Source: Candidatus Bathyarchaeota archaeon (lineage in GTDB: Archaea; Thermoproteota; Bathyarchaeia; Bathyarchaeales; UBA233). From it: a stretch of DNA of 8,103 nucleotides. The translations under genes were made by a program, and so were the position numbers. Below are positions 1-4,722 of this stretch, piece after piece. The notes beneath the pieces are model-generated. The model did no database searches, had not been told where the DNA came from, and worked only from the letters and a program-made list of their open reading frames with translations. The first letter of the stretch is position 1; every line of letters starts with the position of its first letter. Location: NCBI GenBank assembly GCA_004376975.1, contig SOJA01000194.1, positions 1-8,103 on the forward strand, read 5' to 3'.

Positions 1-378
1 TTCTTGAGGGATGAAAAGGTAACGTATGTTGGGTTGCATAGGTATCCACATTATCCTGGTACGGGCTACAGTTCCGAGGCTAATTGTATGAACTTTCCAT
101 TAAGAGCTGACTGTGGAAATGAGGTTTACTTGAAAAATTTGGATGAAGCATTAAGCAGGGTTAACATGGATCAAGTTGAGATTATTGCGGTTTCTGCTGG
201 ATTTGATGCTCACGCTGGAGACTTAGCCTCGCTTGGTTTGACCCAGACAGGTTTCAGAGAAATAGGAAAAAGAATAACATCATTAAACAAGCCTACCTTC
301 TTCGTTCTTGAAGGAGGATATTCAGGCGAAAACAATGGAAAAGACATAGATGCATTACTCAACGCCTTTAAGTGTTAG
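1..378 (+). CDS. Histone deacetylase superfamily hydrolase, C-terminal part (5' end outside window)
   Basis: The reading frame is open from base 1, so the gene is cut by the window edge; only about the last third of a usual 300-350 residue protein is present. Family marks seen: RYPHYPGTG near the start, SAGFDAHAGD with the aspartate at 205-207 that matches a zinc ligand of the HDAC fold, and LEGGY with the tyrosine at 319-321 that matches the catalytic tyrosine. This places it in the histone deacetylase / AcuC / acetylpolyamine amidohydrolase superfamily, zinc hydrolases that remove acetyl groups from lysine or polyamines. The substrate cannot be told from this part; archaeal members may act on acetylated chromatin proteins or metabolic enzymes. 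The gene ends with TAG and converges on the tRNA gene with only 8 bases between them. The TTG at position 4 is an internal leucine codon, not a convincing start. Confidence 0.9.
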   Translation, partial: FLRDEKVTYVGLHRYPHYPGTGYSSEANCMNFPLRADCGNEVYLKNLDEALSRVNMDQVEIIAVSAGFDAHAGDLASLGLTQTGFREIGKRITSLNKPTFFVLEGGYSGENNGKDIDALLNAFKC

Positions 379-386
379 CGTAGAAA

Positions 387-465
387 TGGCGGGCCCGCTG
401 GGATTTGAACCCAGGATCTTCGGCTCCGCAGGCCAACGTCCTAATCCATACTAGACCACGGGCCC
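387..465 (-). tRNA. tRNA-Arg (anticodon GCG), CCA encoded
   Basis: Read on the minus strand the gene folds as a complete cloverleaf. The acceptor stem is GGGCCCG paired with CGGGCCC. The D stem GTCT pairs with GGAC (one G-U), the anticodon stem is TTGGC with GCCGA, and the loop is CTGCGGA, giving anticodon GCG at 427-429, which reads CGC (Arg). The T arm is CTGGG-TTCAAAT-CCCAG, followed by discriminator G and a genomically encoded CCA (387-389). The variable loop is short and there is no intron. The D loop holds the GG pair and the extra A at position 20 typical of arginine tRNAs. Its 5' half is echoed at 1612-1635 and 4666-4687. Confidence 0.96.
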
Positions 466-491
466 CTCTTACGGATTGCGATGCTCTACGC

Positions 492-499
492 ATACTAAA
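492..499 (-). promoter_or_regulatory. Possible TATA box of tRNA-Arg
   Basis: On the minus strand TTTAGTAT lies 27-34 bases before the first base of the mature tRNA, about where an archaeal TATA box is expected. The match to the TTTATATA-type consensus is only moderate. Confidence 0.35.
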
Positions 500-583
500 G
501 AGAAAAACGTTAACACACTAATAAAACTTAGAGATCCTAGACTGAGTAAAGAGACTCTAAGGTGCAATTCGTTATGCCACGCA

Positions 584-590
584 TTTATGA
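584..590 (+). promoter_or_regulatory. Possible TATA box of the GYD-domain gene
   Basis: TTTATGA lies about 50 bases before the chosen ATG, which would put transcription start near 612 and leave a short leader that includes the GGTGA site at 631-635. The match is weak and rests on position only. Confidence 0.25.
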
Positions 591-630
591 TCGAAAAGCT
601 GAAATGTGCATAGGTTGATAATTATTGTTT

Positions 631-635
631 GGTGA
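631..635 (+). promoter_or_regulatory. Ribosome binding site of the GYD gene
   Basis: GGTGA, complementary to the archaeal 16S 3' end, 5 bases before ATG 641. It decides that start over the upstream TTG and GTG, which overlap or adjoin the site. Confidence 0.6.
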
Positions 636-640
636 ACTAC

Positions 641-940
641 ATGCCCTACTATATTTTGTTGTCTAATTTGACAGATGAAGGGTGGAAAGCCGTCAAGACA
701 AAGCCTGAAAGGATTAAAGAAGTTAACCGAGAACTTGAAGCCTTTGGTGTTCGAGTGATTCATCAGTATGCTGTTTTGGGACCCTACGATTTCGTGAATA
801 TTGTGGAGGCTCCGAACAACGAAACCATTGCTAAGGTTTCTATTGAACTGGGTTTCAGGGGAACCATTAAAATATTGAGTATGGCCGCAATCCCCATAGA
901 TGAGTTCATAGCCTCAGTGAAGAAACCTAACGTCCTTTAG
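641..940 (+). CDS. GYD-domain protein
   Basis: A 99-residue protein opening with MPYYILLSNLTDEGWKAV, the standard opening of GYD-domain proteins, followed by an alternation of helices and strands (VIHQYAVLGPYDFVNIVEAP, then a stretch ending TIKILSMAAIP) that fits the small ferredoxin-like fold of this family. The name-giving motif appears as GPYD. GYD proteins are widespread, about 95-110 residues, soluble and of unknown function, so no reaction is assigned. The ATG at 641 is preferred over the in-frame TTG 629 and GTG 632: GGTGA at 631-635 sits 5 bases before it, and family members start at this point. It is the only apparently complete, well-conserved gene between the tRNA-Arg gene and the tRNA-like repeat at 1612, so it may have travelled with a mobile element or may just have been there before. 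Confidence 0.85.
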   Translation: MPYYILLSNLTDEGWKAVKTKPERIKEVNRELEAFGVRVIHQYAVLGPYDFVNIVEAPNNETIAKVSIELGFRGTIKILSMAAIPIDEFIASVKKPNVL

Positions 941-1068
941 ATCTAAGCCCTCCATTTCCCCCATTTTCTTCCAAACGTATGAAGCACCTCTGCCTGCCAA
1001 CGTGGGCCATTTAAACTTTTGATGTTTACTGCAGAAAGAAAGGGGTTTGCGGGAGACATCTCCACTGG

Positions 1069-1515
1069 TTGCAGATAGGTTTACATCCGGATTGTGCAAA
1101 TACTCTATATGCGGACGTGAGTGTCAGCCTTGAAGGTCGCGCGCGCGCGCGGAAAGGTAAAGAGGTTACCCTTAGCCCAGTTATGTTGAATGACGGAGAT
1201 TCAATCACGCTTAAAATGTTGGTAAACAAGTTTGGCGGCGAAGTTGTTGTTGACGGTCGGATTGTTGGCGTGAAGGAGATAATGCAATCCAAGGGGATGA
1301 GTTCGTGGAAGCTATTTTGTATAATGACGTTCGGCATGATTATTATGACAGGTGGGGTTTTATGTGGCGTGCTGCTCAAAGAAAGCCCCTTTCAATGGAT
1401 CGCATATGTTCTCATTTTTTCGGGCCTTGCTATGTACATTAGCGGTCCGATTATGAGTCGAAAACTCCGAAAAAAACTCTTAAGGTTGACCAGCGTAAGG
1501 ATACGTGAAGGTTGA
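1069..1515 (+). CDS. Small membrane protein with an N-terminal beta-rich part and two C-terminal helices; possibly 5'-truncated
   Basis: I do not recognise the family. Residues 12-72 look like strands (YADVSVSLEG, EVVVDGRIVGVKE) around a glycine/aspartate turn NDGD. Two hydrophobic segments follow at about 80-103 and 108-127, and a basic tail (SRKLRKKLLRL) suggests a cytoplasmic C-terminus. The only upstream start is TTG 1069 with no ribosome binding site. The frame stays open back to 1015 without an ATG or GTG, and the protein begins inside what looks like a folded domain, so the true N-terminal part may be lost. A later start such as GTG 1117 would cut into the strand region. A (CG)7 run at 1138-1151 encodes RARAR. 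There is no partner gene in frame or close by on the same strand. That this is a real coding region rests on consistent hydrophobic organisation; whether it is functional is uncertain. Confidence 0.5.
   Translation: MQIGLHPDCANTLYADVSVSLEGRARARKGKEVTLSPVMLNDGDSITLKMLVNKFGGEVVVDGRIVGVKEIMQSKGMSSWKLFCIMTFGMIIMTGGVLCGVLLKESPFQWIAYVLIFSGLAMYISGPIMSRKLRKKLLRLTSVRIREG
1138..1151. repeat. (CG)7 dinucleotide run inside the small membrane protein gene
   Basis: Seven uninterrupted CG units, the longest alternating purine-pyrimidine run in the window, encoding Arg-Ala-Arg-Ala-Arg. Such runs are prone to slippage and can adopt Z-DNA; here a gain or loss of one unit would shift the reading frame. Confidence 0.8.
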
Positions 1516-1583
1516 TTCTCTACTTTCATTTAGCGCGTGCAGAAGGAAGGAGGAATAAAAAGTCTATATTGTTTTAGTTTTGG

Positions 1584-1604
1584 AAAAAACCCTGTGCGCG
1601 CGCT
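1584..1604. repeat. GCGCGCGC site next to a T6 tract (minus strand)
   Basis: GCGCGCGC at 1596-1603 is one of three exact intergenic copies. Reading leftward it lies just after the tRNA-like fragment and is followed by CAGGG and a run of six T (1584-1589). A run of T after a GC-rich stretch would serve as an archaeal terminator for leftward transcription, but no live gene ends here. Confidence 0.5.
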
Positions 1605-1611
1605 GGGGCAT

Positions 1612-1635
1612 TAGTCCAATCTAGACCACGGGCCC
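1612..1635 (-). repeat. tRNA-Arg 5'-half fragment (acceptor strand plus D arm), direct repeat of 442-465
   Basis: Ungapped alignment with the tRNA-Arg gene gives 21 of 24 identical bases, including an exact 15-base block (1621-1635 against 451-465). On the minus strand it begins GGGCCCGTGGTCTAG as a tRNA does, but the sequence after the D loop no longer pairs, and anticodon and T arms are absent. It is therefore a fragment, not a gene. Its orientation is the same as that of the tRNA gene. It lies 11 bases from the integrase remnant, so it is most simply an attachment-site scar; a decayed second tRNA gene is the alternative. Confidence 0.75.
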
Positions 1636-1646
1636 TCTGGGAGAGA

Positions 1647-1828
1647 CTAAGACACCAAATATGAGATCTTCATTTTACGGAACAGCTTGCAGTCATTTAC
1701 GTTGGTTATGTACTCGAATCCAGCCTCTTCAGGTCTTTTGTCCCTTCAACGTTTTTCGCTACCTTACAGATATATTCTTCGTTTTGTGAGAATGCAAGCA
1801 CGCACTTAAAGGTAAGAAATTCCTGCCT
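1647..1828 (-). pseudogene. C-terminal remnant of an archaeal tyrosine recombinase (integrase), frameshifted
   Basis: This stretch is not an open gene, but the minus strand reads as protein in two frames. From 1828 down to about 1736 it gives a piece containing NEEYICKVAKNVEGTK. Then, after a shift near 1733-1741, the neighbouring frame gives RPEEAGFEYITNVNDCKLFR, then K and a short tail, ending at TAG 1647-1649. The pattern of a VAK stretch, then EAGFEY(I/V), then KLFRK at the very C-terminus is what I know from the tail of archaeal tyrosine site-specific recombinases, in the part after the catalytic tyrosine. The catalytic Arg, His and Tyr boxes are missing, the upstream side runs into the 3' end of the JAMM gene, and the frame is broken, so it is a dead relic. 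It ends 11 bases from the tRNA-like fragment, as expected for an integrase next to its attachment site. The identification comes from memory of the family and needs a profile search. Confidence 0.62.
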
Positions 1829-1839
1829 AAGATGTTTCT

Positions 1840-2232
1840 TTATGCTTTCGTTATTTGTAATGTTAATTTTTCTCCATTCCGGTTGTATACTGCAGTATTT
1901 CTTTTTTCTGCAAAGGGAAAACCTACGATCATGAGCACATTTCCAAAGAAATGGTTGAGGTCTACTGTAGAGGGTGTTAGATTTCCAGATGGATGGGAAT
2001 GTACAGTTCCAACGATGGAGAAATCCATGGGCAACATGTGAAGTGGAATGCTGGCGAAGCTTCTCCCATAGGTTGCAAGTGGAGGAACAATGAGTTCGGA
2101 AACCGTGATTAGATTTTTCTTCTTTTCGCCTCGAAGAAGCAAAATTGTTTCCTTTGGGTAAAGCCTTCTTGCACCTTCAAAAATTGCCTGCAGCAACTCT
2201 TGACTAATCAAAACGGTCATGCCAGCCATCAT
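1840..2232 (-). CDS. Single-domain JAMM (JAB1/MPN/Mov34) metalloprotease
   Basis: A 130-residue protein that is almost entirely one JAMM domain. The full zinc and catalytic set is visible: E28 in PKETILLLRG, then H78-S-H80, seven residues, S88, two residues, D91, i.e. the HxH-x7-S-x2-D signature. Enzymes of this fold are zinc isopeptidases. Stand-alone archaeal members can remove ubiquitin-like small modifiers (SAMPs) from lysines and help recycle sulfur carriers, but no ubiquitin-like or E1-like gene is in the window, so that role is inferred from the family alone. ATG 2232 is the first of three close methionines (2232, 2229, 2220). A TATA-like TTATTAA 25-31 bases upstream would give a leaderless message at this start, and no ribosome binding site is seen. 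It is transcribed away from the NIF3 gene. Its 3' end abuts the integrase remnant. Confidence 0.88.
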   Translation of the reverse strand: MMAGMTVLISQELLQAIFEGARRLYPKETILLLRGEKKKNLITVSELIVPPLATYGRSFASIPLHMLPMDFSIVGTVHSHPSGNLTPSTVDLNHFFGNVLMIVGFPFAEKRNTAVYNRNGEKLTLQITKA

Positions 2233-2256
2233 ACAGCCTTCAAGATCGTCTAATCC

Positions 2257-2263
2257 TTAATAA
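2257..2263 (-). promoter_or_regulatory. Possible TATA box of the JAMM gene
   Basis: TTATTAA on the minus strand, centred about 28 bases before ATG 2232. The spacing suits a leaderless transcript, in keeping with the lack of a ribosome binding site. Confidence 0.4.
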
Positions 2264-2271
2264 CCTTTACA

Positions 2272-2281
2272 AGCGCGCGCT
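2272..2281. repeat. Palindrome AGCGCGCGCT between the divergent JAMM and NIF3 genes
   Basis: A perfect 10-base palindrome in the divergent intergenic space, about 90 bases before the NIF3 gene and just upstream of the JAMM TATA-like box. An identical copy follows the NIF3 gene at 3210-3219. Its place would suit a protein-binding site acting on one or both promoters, but that is conjecture. Confidence 0.55.
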
Positions 2282-2361
2282 GGATGAAGATTTTAGATGA
2301 ACTCTTCTGTTGAGAAATCATGGAAGGCACAATAGATAAGTAAAGAGATGTTGGCACATAA

Positions 2362-3189
2362 ATGCAGGTGAATAGGTTGAATACTCAAGAGATTATGGAA
2401 TTAGCTTTAGAACTAGCAGGGCTGAAGGAGATCCCTGAAGACAGCGCCATATATGTGAAAGGGGACAATATCAGAAAAGTATTGCTGGGAATTGATGCCA
2501 GTATATCAGAGCTCTTGCTCGCCAAACGTTTAGGTTATGATGCGGTTATCGCACACCATCCACAAGGGGAATCAGCTCTCATTAATTTCCATGAAGTATT
2601 CAAAAGACACATTCAACAGATGATCAAAGCTGGAGTTCCAAAGGATGAAGCTGAAGTAGCCGCTAGAAAGAAACTGTATTCTCTTGAGGTGCAAGGGCAT
2701 TCTCGGAACTACTCTCAAACGGTTGATGCTGCAAAGCTTCTGCAAATGCCATTCATGAATATCCATACACCTTTGGATGAAGTTGGCAGAAGAACAATGG
2801 ATGAACAAATCAAAAAGAGAATTGAAGGAAATTCCACTGTGCAAGATGTGGTTTATGCACTGGATGAACTGCCTGAGTTCAGAAACGCAGTTACAGATAT
2901 TAAAATTCGACTGGGAAAAGCTGAAAATCTAGCTGGCAAGGTTGTAGTGTCGCATGGTGCTGGAACGAATGGCGGTTACGAAATTGCTAAAACATACTTT
3001 AAACATGGCGTTAGCACAGTCATATACATTCATATAAGCCCTATTGACTTGGAAAAGCTGCAGGCTTATGGCAGTGGAAATCTCATAGTAACTGGACACA
3101 TCGCCAGTGATTCTGTGGGCATAAACCCGTTAATCCATGAACTTGAAAAAATGAACATTTCTGTAACTAGAATCGGAGTCATTACTTAA
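2362..3189 (+). CDS. NIF3-family dinuclear metal protein (GTP cyclohydrolase I type 2-like)
   Basis: A 275-residue protein of the NIF3 / YbgI family, toroidal hexamers with two metal ions per subunit. Metal-site residues seen: H65-H66 in IAHHPQG, D139 in IHTPLDEV, H246 in TGHIASDSVG, and D250 where most relatives have glutamate four residues after that histidine. Many databases name the family GTP cyclohydrolase I type 2, but that activity is shown for few members, so a general metal-dependent hydrolase is the safe call. An extra helical part at about 78-125 lies between the first and second metal motifs. Coordinates use ATG 2362. A TTG at 2377 is a serious rival: AGGTGA (2366-2371) stands 5 bases before it, and the protein would then open MNTQEIMELALELAG, right at the domain edge. 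Divergent from the JAMM gene; a T6 tract follows. Confidence 0.9.
   Translation: MQVNRLNTQEIMELALELAGLKEIPEDSAIYVKGDNIRKVLLGIDASISELLLAKRLGYDAVIAHHPQGESALINFHEVFKRHIQQMIKAGVPKDEAEVAARKKLYSLEVQGHSRNYSQTVDAAKLLQMPFMNIHTPLDEVGRRTMDEQIKKRIEGNSTVQDVVYALDELPEFRNAVTDIKIRLGKAENLAGKVVVSHGAGTNGGYEIAKTYFKHGVSTVIYIHISPIDLEKLQAYGSGNLIVTGHIASDSVGINPLIHELEKMNISVTRIGVIT
2366..2371 (+). promoter_or_regulatory. Ribosome binding site pointing to an internal TTG start of the NIF3 gene
   Basis: AGGTGA lies 5 bases before TTG 2377 and falls inside the reading frame if ATG 2362 is used. It has the same form and spacing as the sites of the GYD and SPFH genes, so the TTG start is plausible. Confidence 0.45.
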
Positions 3190-3209
3190 AAGAAGAAACG
3201 AGTAACTGA

Positions 3210-3219
3210 AGCGCGCGCT
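3210..3219. repeat. Palindrome AGCGCGCGCT after the NIF3 gene
   Basis: Second perfect copy of the 10-base palindrome at 2272-2281, starting 21 bases after the NIF3 stop codon. Its arms extend to GAAGCGCGCGCTTGG, giving a 12-base perfect inverted repeat that could form a short hairpin in RNA. Confidence 0.55.
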
Positions 3220-3239
3220 TGGAAGAAACTCTGCCATCG

Positions 3240-3261
3240 CCCCCCTCCCCCCTAGTTTTTT
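3240..3261 (+). terminator. C6-T-C6 tract followed by T6, probable terminator of the NIF3 gene
   Basis: Six C, one T, six C (3240-3252), then TAG, G and six T (3256-3261). Archaeal RNA polymerase stops at T runs without needing a hairpin, so the T6 about 67 bases after the NIF3 stop is a reasonable terminator. The opposite strand carries G6-A-G6, which may favour unusual DNA structure. Confidence 0.45.
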
Positions 3262-3383
3262 CCAGGGTCGCGTCAAGAGATGTATATACCTTCAACACCC
3301 CTTCCTTGGAGATTTAGGGATCCCTTCAGTTTTCACCTTCGAAAAGCGCGTGTTAAGAACCAGCTTTTTGTATCCTTTGAAGT

Positions 3384-4565
3384 TCAGTAGGATTTTGGTA
3401 AGCCTAGAACATGTTCGCCGATGAAGGCTAATGCCATCTGCTGAGTTACAGGCGCAAGCCTAATGAGGTTCATCTCTCTCCACCAACGTTCTACATCGTA
3501 CTCAACAGCGTAGCCGTAGCCGCCGAAAGCTTGCATTGCATGATAAACGGCTGCAGTACCTGCGTCTACAGCGGCAACCTTAGCCATGTTTGCCTCAGCG
3601 CCACAACGCTGTCCCTTATCAAAAAGCCAAGCAGCCTTGTAATTCAGCAATCTGGCAGCCTCAATCTTCGCTTTGGCCTCTGCAAGTGGAAACTGAATAG
3701 CTTGATGAGATCCGATAGGCGCTCTAAACACTTTTCTTTCCTTAGCGTATTCAACAGCCTTCCCGATAGCTAGAAGCCCAAGTCCACAAGAAGCTGCTGA
3801 AAAGGACATCCTTTCAGGATTCAATGTATCCAAAACAAGATACCAACCCTTATCCACCTCGCCCAGCATGTTTTCTTCAGAAACCTTGAGATCACTGATA
3901 TAAACCTCAAAAGTCTTTGAATAATTGATTCCATGCTTTTCTATTGGAATAATCTCAATCGCTGGATTGGGTAAATCTATAAGAAAAAGACTCAAGCCCA
4001 AGGTTTTTTTTGAAACCTTTTCCATCTGAGTTGTTCTTGTTATGAGCACCATTCCTTTAGCTCGATCAGCACCGGAAATAAACATTTTCTGTCCATTAAT
4101 GACATATTCATCTCCTTCCTTCACAGCCAATGTCTTAGTGTTCAAAGTGTTTGTTCCAGCGTCAGCCTCTGTTAGAGCCAGACAAAACTCCATGCCGTTT
4201 GCTATTTTCGGCAGGTACTTCTCCTTTTGCTTTTCATCTCCATGTTTTACTATTGATAAGCCTCCGAAAATAGGGGATAAAACTAGAAACCATATTCCAG
4301 CTAATCCACAACCTTCTGAAGTTAGAGTTTCCATAGCCAAGATCATATCAAACATTCCCATCTCGCTCCCACCGTATTTTTCAGGAATAACTATACCTGG
4401 AAAACCAGCCTCAACCAAGGTCTTCCAGAAATCCTCAGGAAACTCGTGTTTCTTGTCTTTTTCTCTCCAATATTCTGGACCAAAATCCTGAGCTATATCA
4501 GAGGCTGCATCAACAATCATTTTTTGTTCGGCAGATAACTCGAAATCCAAGGTTTTCCCCACCAA
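3384..4565 (-). CDS. Acyl-CoA dehydrogenase family flavoprotein
   Basis: At 393 residues this is a complete acyl-CoA dehydrogenase: N-terminal helical domain (about 10-120), beta domain with the FAD/substrate motif ALTEADAGTN at 130-139, and C-terminal helical domain with QAFGGYGY at 345-352. The family oxidises acyl-CoA thioesters at the alpha-beta bond with FAD and passes electrons to electron-transfer flavoprotein. The usual catalytic glutamate of the medium-chain enzyme (YEGT motif) is replaced: the site reads LAPVT (370-374). A glutamate stands instead at 251 in NPERM, the position used as base in isovaleryl-CoA and long-chain dehydrogenases. This suggests an active enzyme of the branched- or long-chain type; substrate unknown. 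TTG 4565 is the outermost start, but TTG 4550 with GGTGGGG 6 bases upstream, giving MDFELSAEQKMI, is more likely. No ETF or thiolase gene is nearby. Confidence 0.92.
   Translation of the reverse strand: MVGKTLDFELSAEQKMIVDAASDIAQDFGPEYWREKDKKHEFPEDFWKTLVEAGFPGIVIPEKYGGSEMGMFDMILAMETLTSEGCGLAGIWFLVLSPIFGGLSIVKHGDEKQKEKYLPKIANGMEFCLALTEADAGTNTLNTKTLAVKEGDEYVINGQKMFISGADRAKGMVLITRTTQMEKVSKKTLGLSLFLIDLPNPAIEIIPIEKHGINYSKTFEVYISDLKVSEENMLGEVDKGWYLVLDTLNPERMSFSAASCGLGLLAIGKAVEYAKERKVFRAPIGSHQAIQFPLAEAKAKIEAARLLNYKAAWLFDKGQRCGAEANMAKVAAVDAGTAAVYHAMQAFGGYGYAVEYDVERWWREMNLIRLAPVTQQMALAFIGEHVLGLPKSY
4557..4563 (-). promoter_or_regulatory. Ribosome binding site favouring TTG 4550 for the acyl-CoA dehydrogenase
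   Basis: GGTGGGG on the minus strand, 6 bases before TTG 4548-4550. It overlaps the alternative TTG/GTG starts at 4565/4562, so it cannot serve them; the shorter protein begins where relatives do. Confidence 0.5.
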
Positions 4566-4598
4566 ATTTTATCGGCAAAAGTATCTCTGAACTAGAGA

Positions 4599-4606
4599 AT
4601 ATAAAT
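4599..4606 (-). promoter_or_regulatory. TATA box of the acyl-CoA dehydrogenase gene
   Basis: TTTATATT on the minus strand inside an AT-rich stretch, with purine-rich bases just before it as in a BRE. Transcription would begin near 4575, leaving a leader of about 25 bases to TTG 4550. This is the best TATA match in the window and indicates its own promoter, separate from lysS. Confidence 0.55.
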
Positions 4607-4665
4607 TCTTTCACGAAGACAAGTGAAAAACAAAGATGAACAACTTGTTCTAAGCAATTCACTGT

Positions 4666-4687
4666 CAACGGTCTAATCCATACCAGA
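4666..4687 (-). repeat. tRNA-Arg-like scrap (D arm to anticodon stem), direct repeat of 434-455
   Basis: Ungapped alignment with the tRNA-Arg gene gives 19 of 22 identical bases, with an exact block of 11 (4673-4683 against 441-451) and the same orientation. Nothing tRNA-like continues on either side, so it is not a gene. It sits in the 157-base space between lysS and the acyl-CoA dehydrogenase gene. It covers a part of the tRNA that only partly overlaps the part copied at 1612-1635. Chance similarity is not excluded for this short piece. Confidence 0.5.
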
Positions 4688-4722
4688 TAATGCCTGTGTA
4701 ACTAAGTTGAAATCAGATTCTA

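Noticed and set aside
1052..1063. Inverted repeat GGAGA-CA-TCTCC before the small membrane protein
   Set aside because: Five pairs with a two-base loop cannot form a stable hairpin, and there is no sign of regulatory context.
914..1099. Minus-strand reading frame of 61 codons, overlapping the GYD gene end
   Set aside because: No recognisable domain, no ribosome binding site, and it overlaps two better-supported rightward reading frames; treated as a chance frame.
1584..1635. Split tRNA gene: a 5' half followed by a GC-rich leader and T run, as in some archaea
   Set aside because: The D arm no longer pairs properly, no 3' half with a matching leader is visible, and GCGCGCGC occurs elsewhere without tRNA sequence. 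A scar next to integrase debris explains it better, though a genome search for a 3' half would settle it.
2247..2262. Faint resemblance to the tRNA-Arg D arm (GTCTAATCC)
   Set aside because: Only nine bases agree with the scrap at 4666 and a gap is needed to align with the tRNA; too short to separate from chance.
3316..3326. Palindrome AGGGATCCCT after the acyl-CoA dehydrogenase gene
   Set aside because: A single copy with no T run or promoter at useful distance; nothing supports a function.
3531..3773. Rightward reading frames opposite the acyl-CoA dehydrogenase gene, and similar ones opposite lysS and the SPFH gene
   Set aside because: They lie wholly antisense to strongly conserved genes and encode no recognisable domain.
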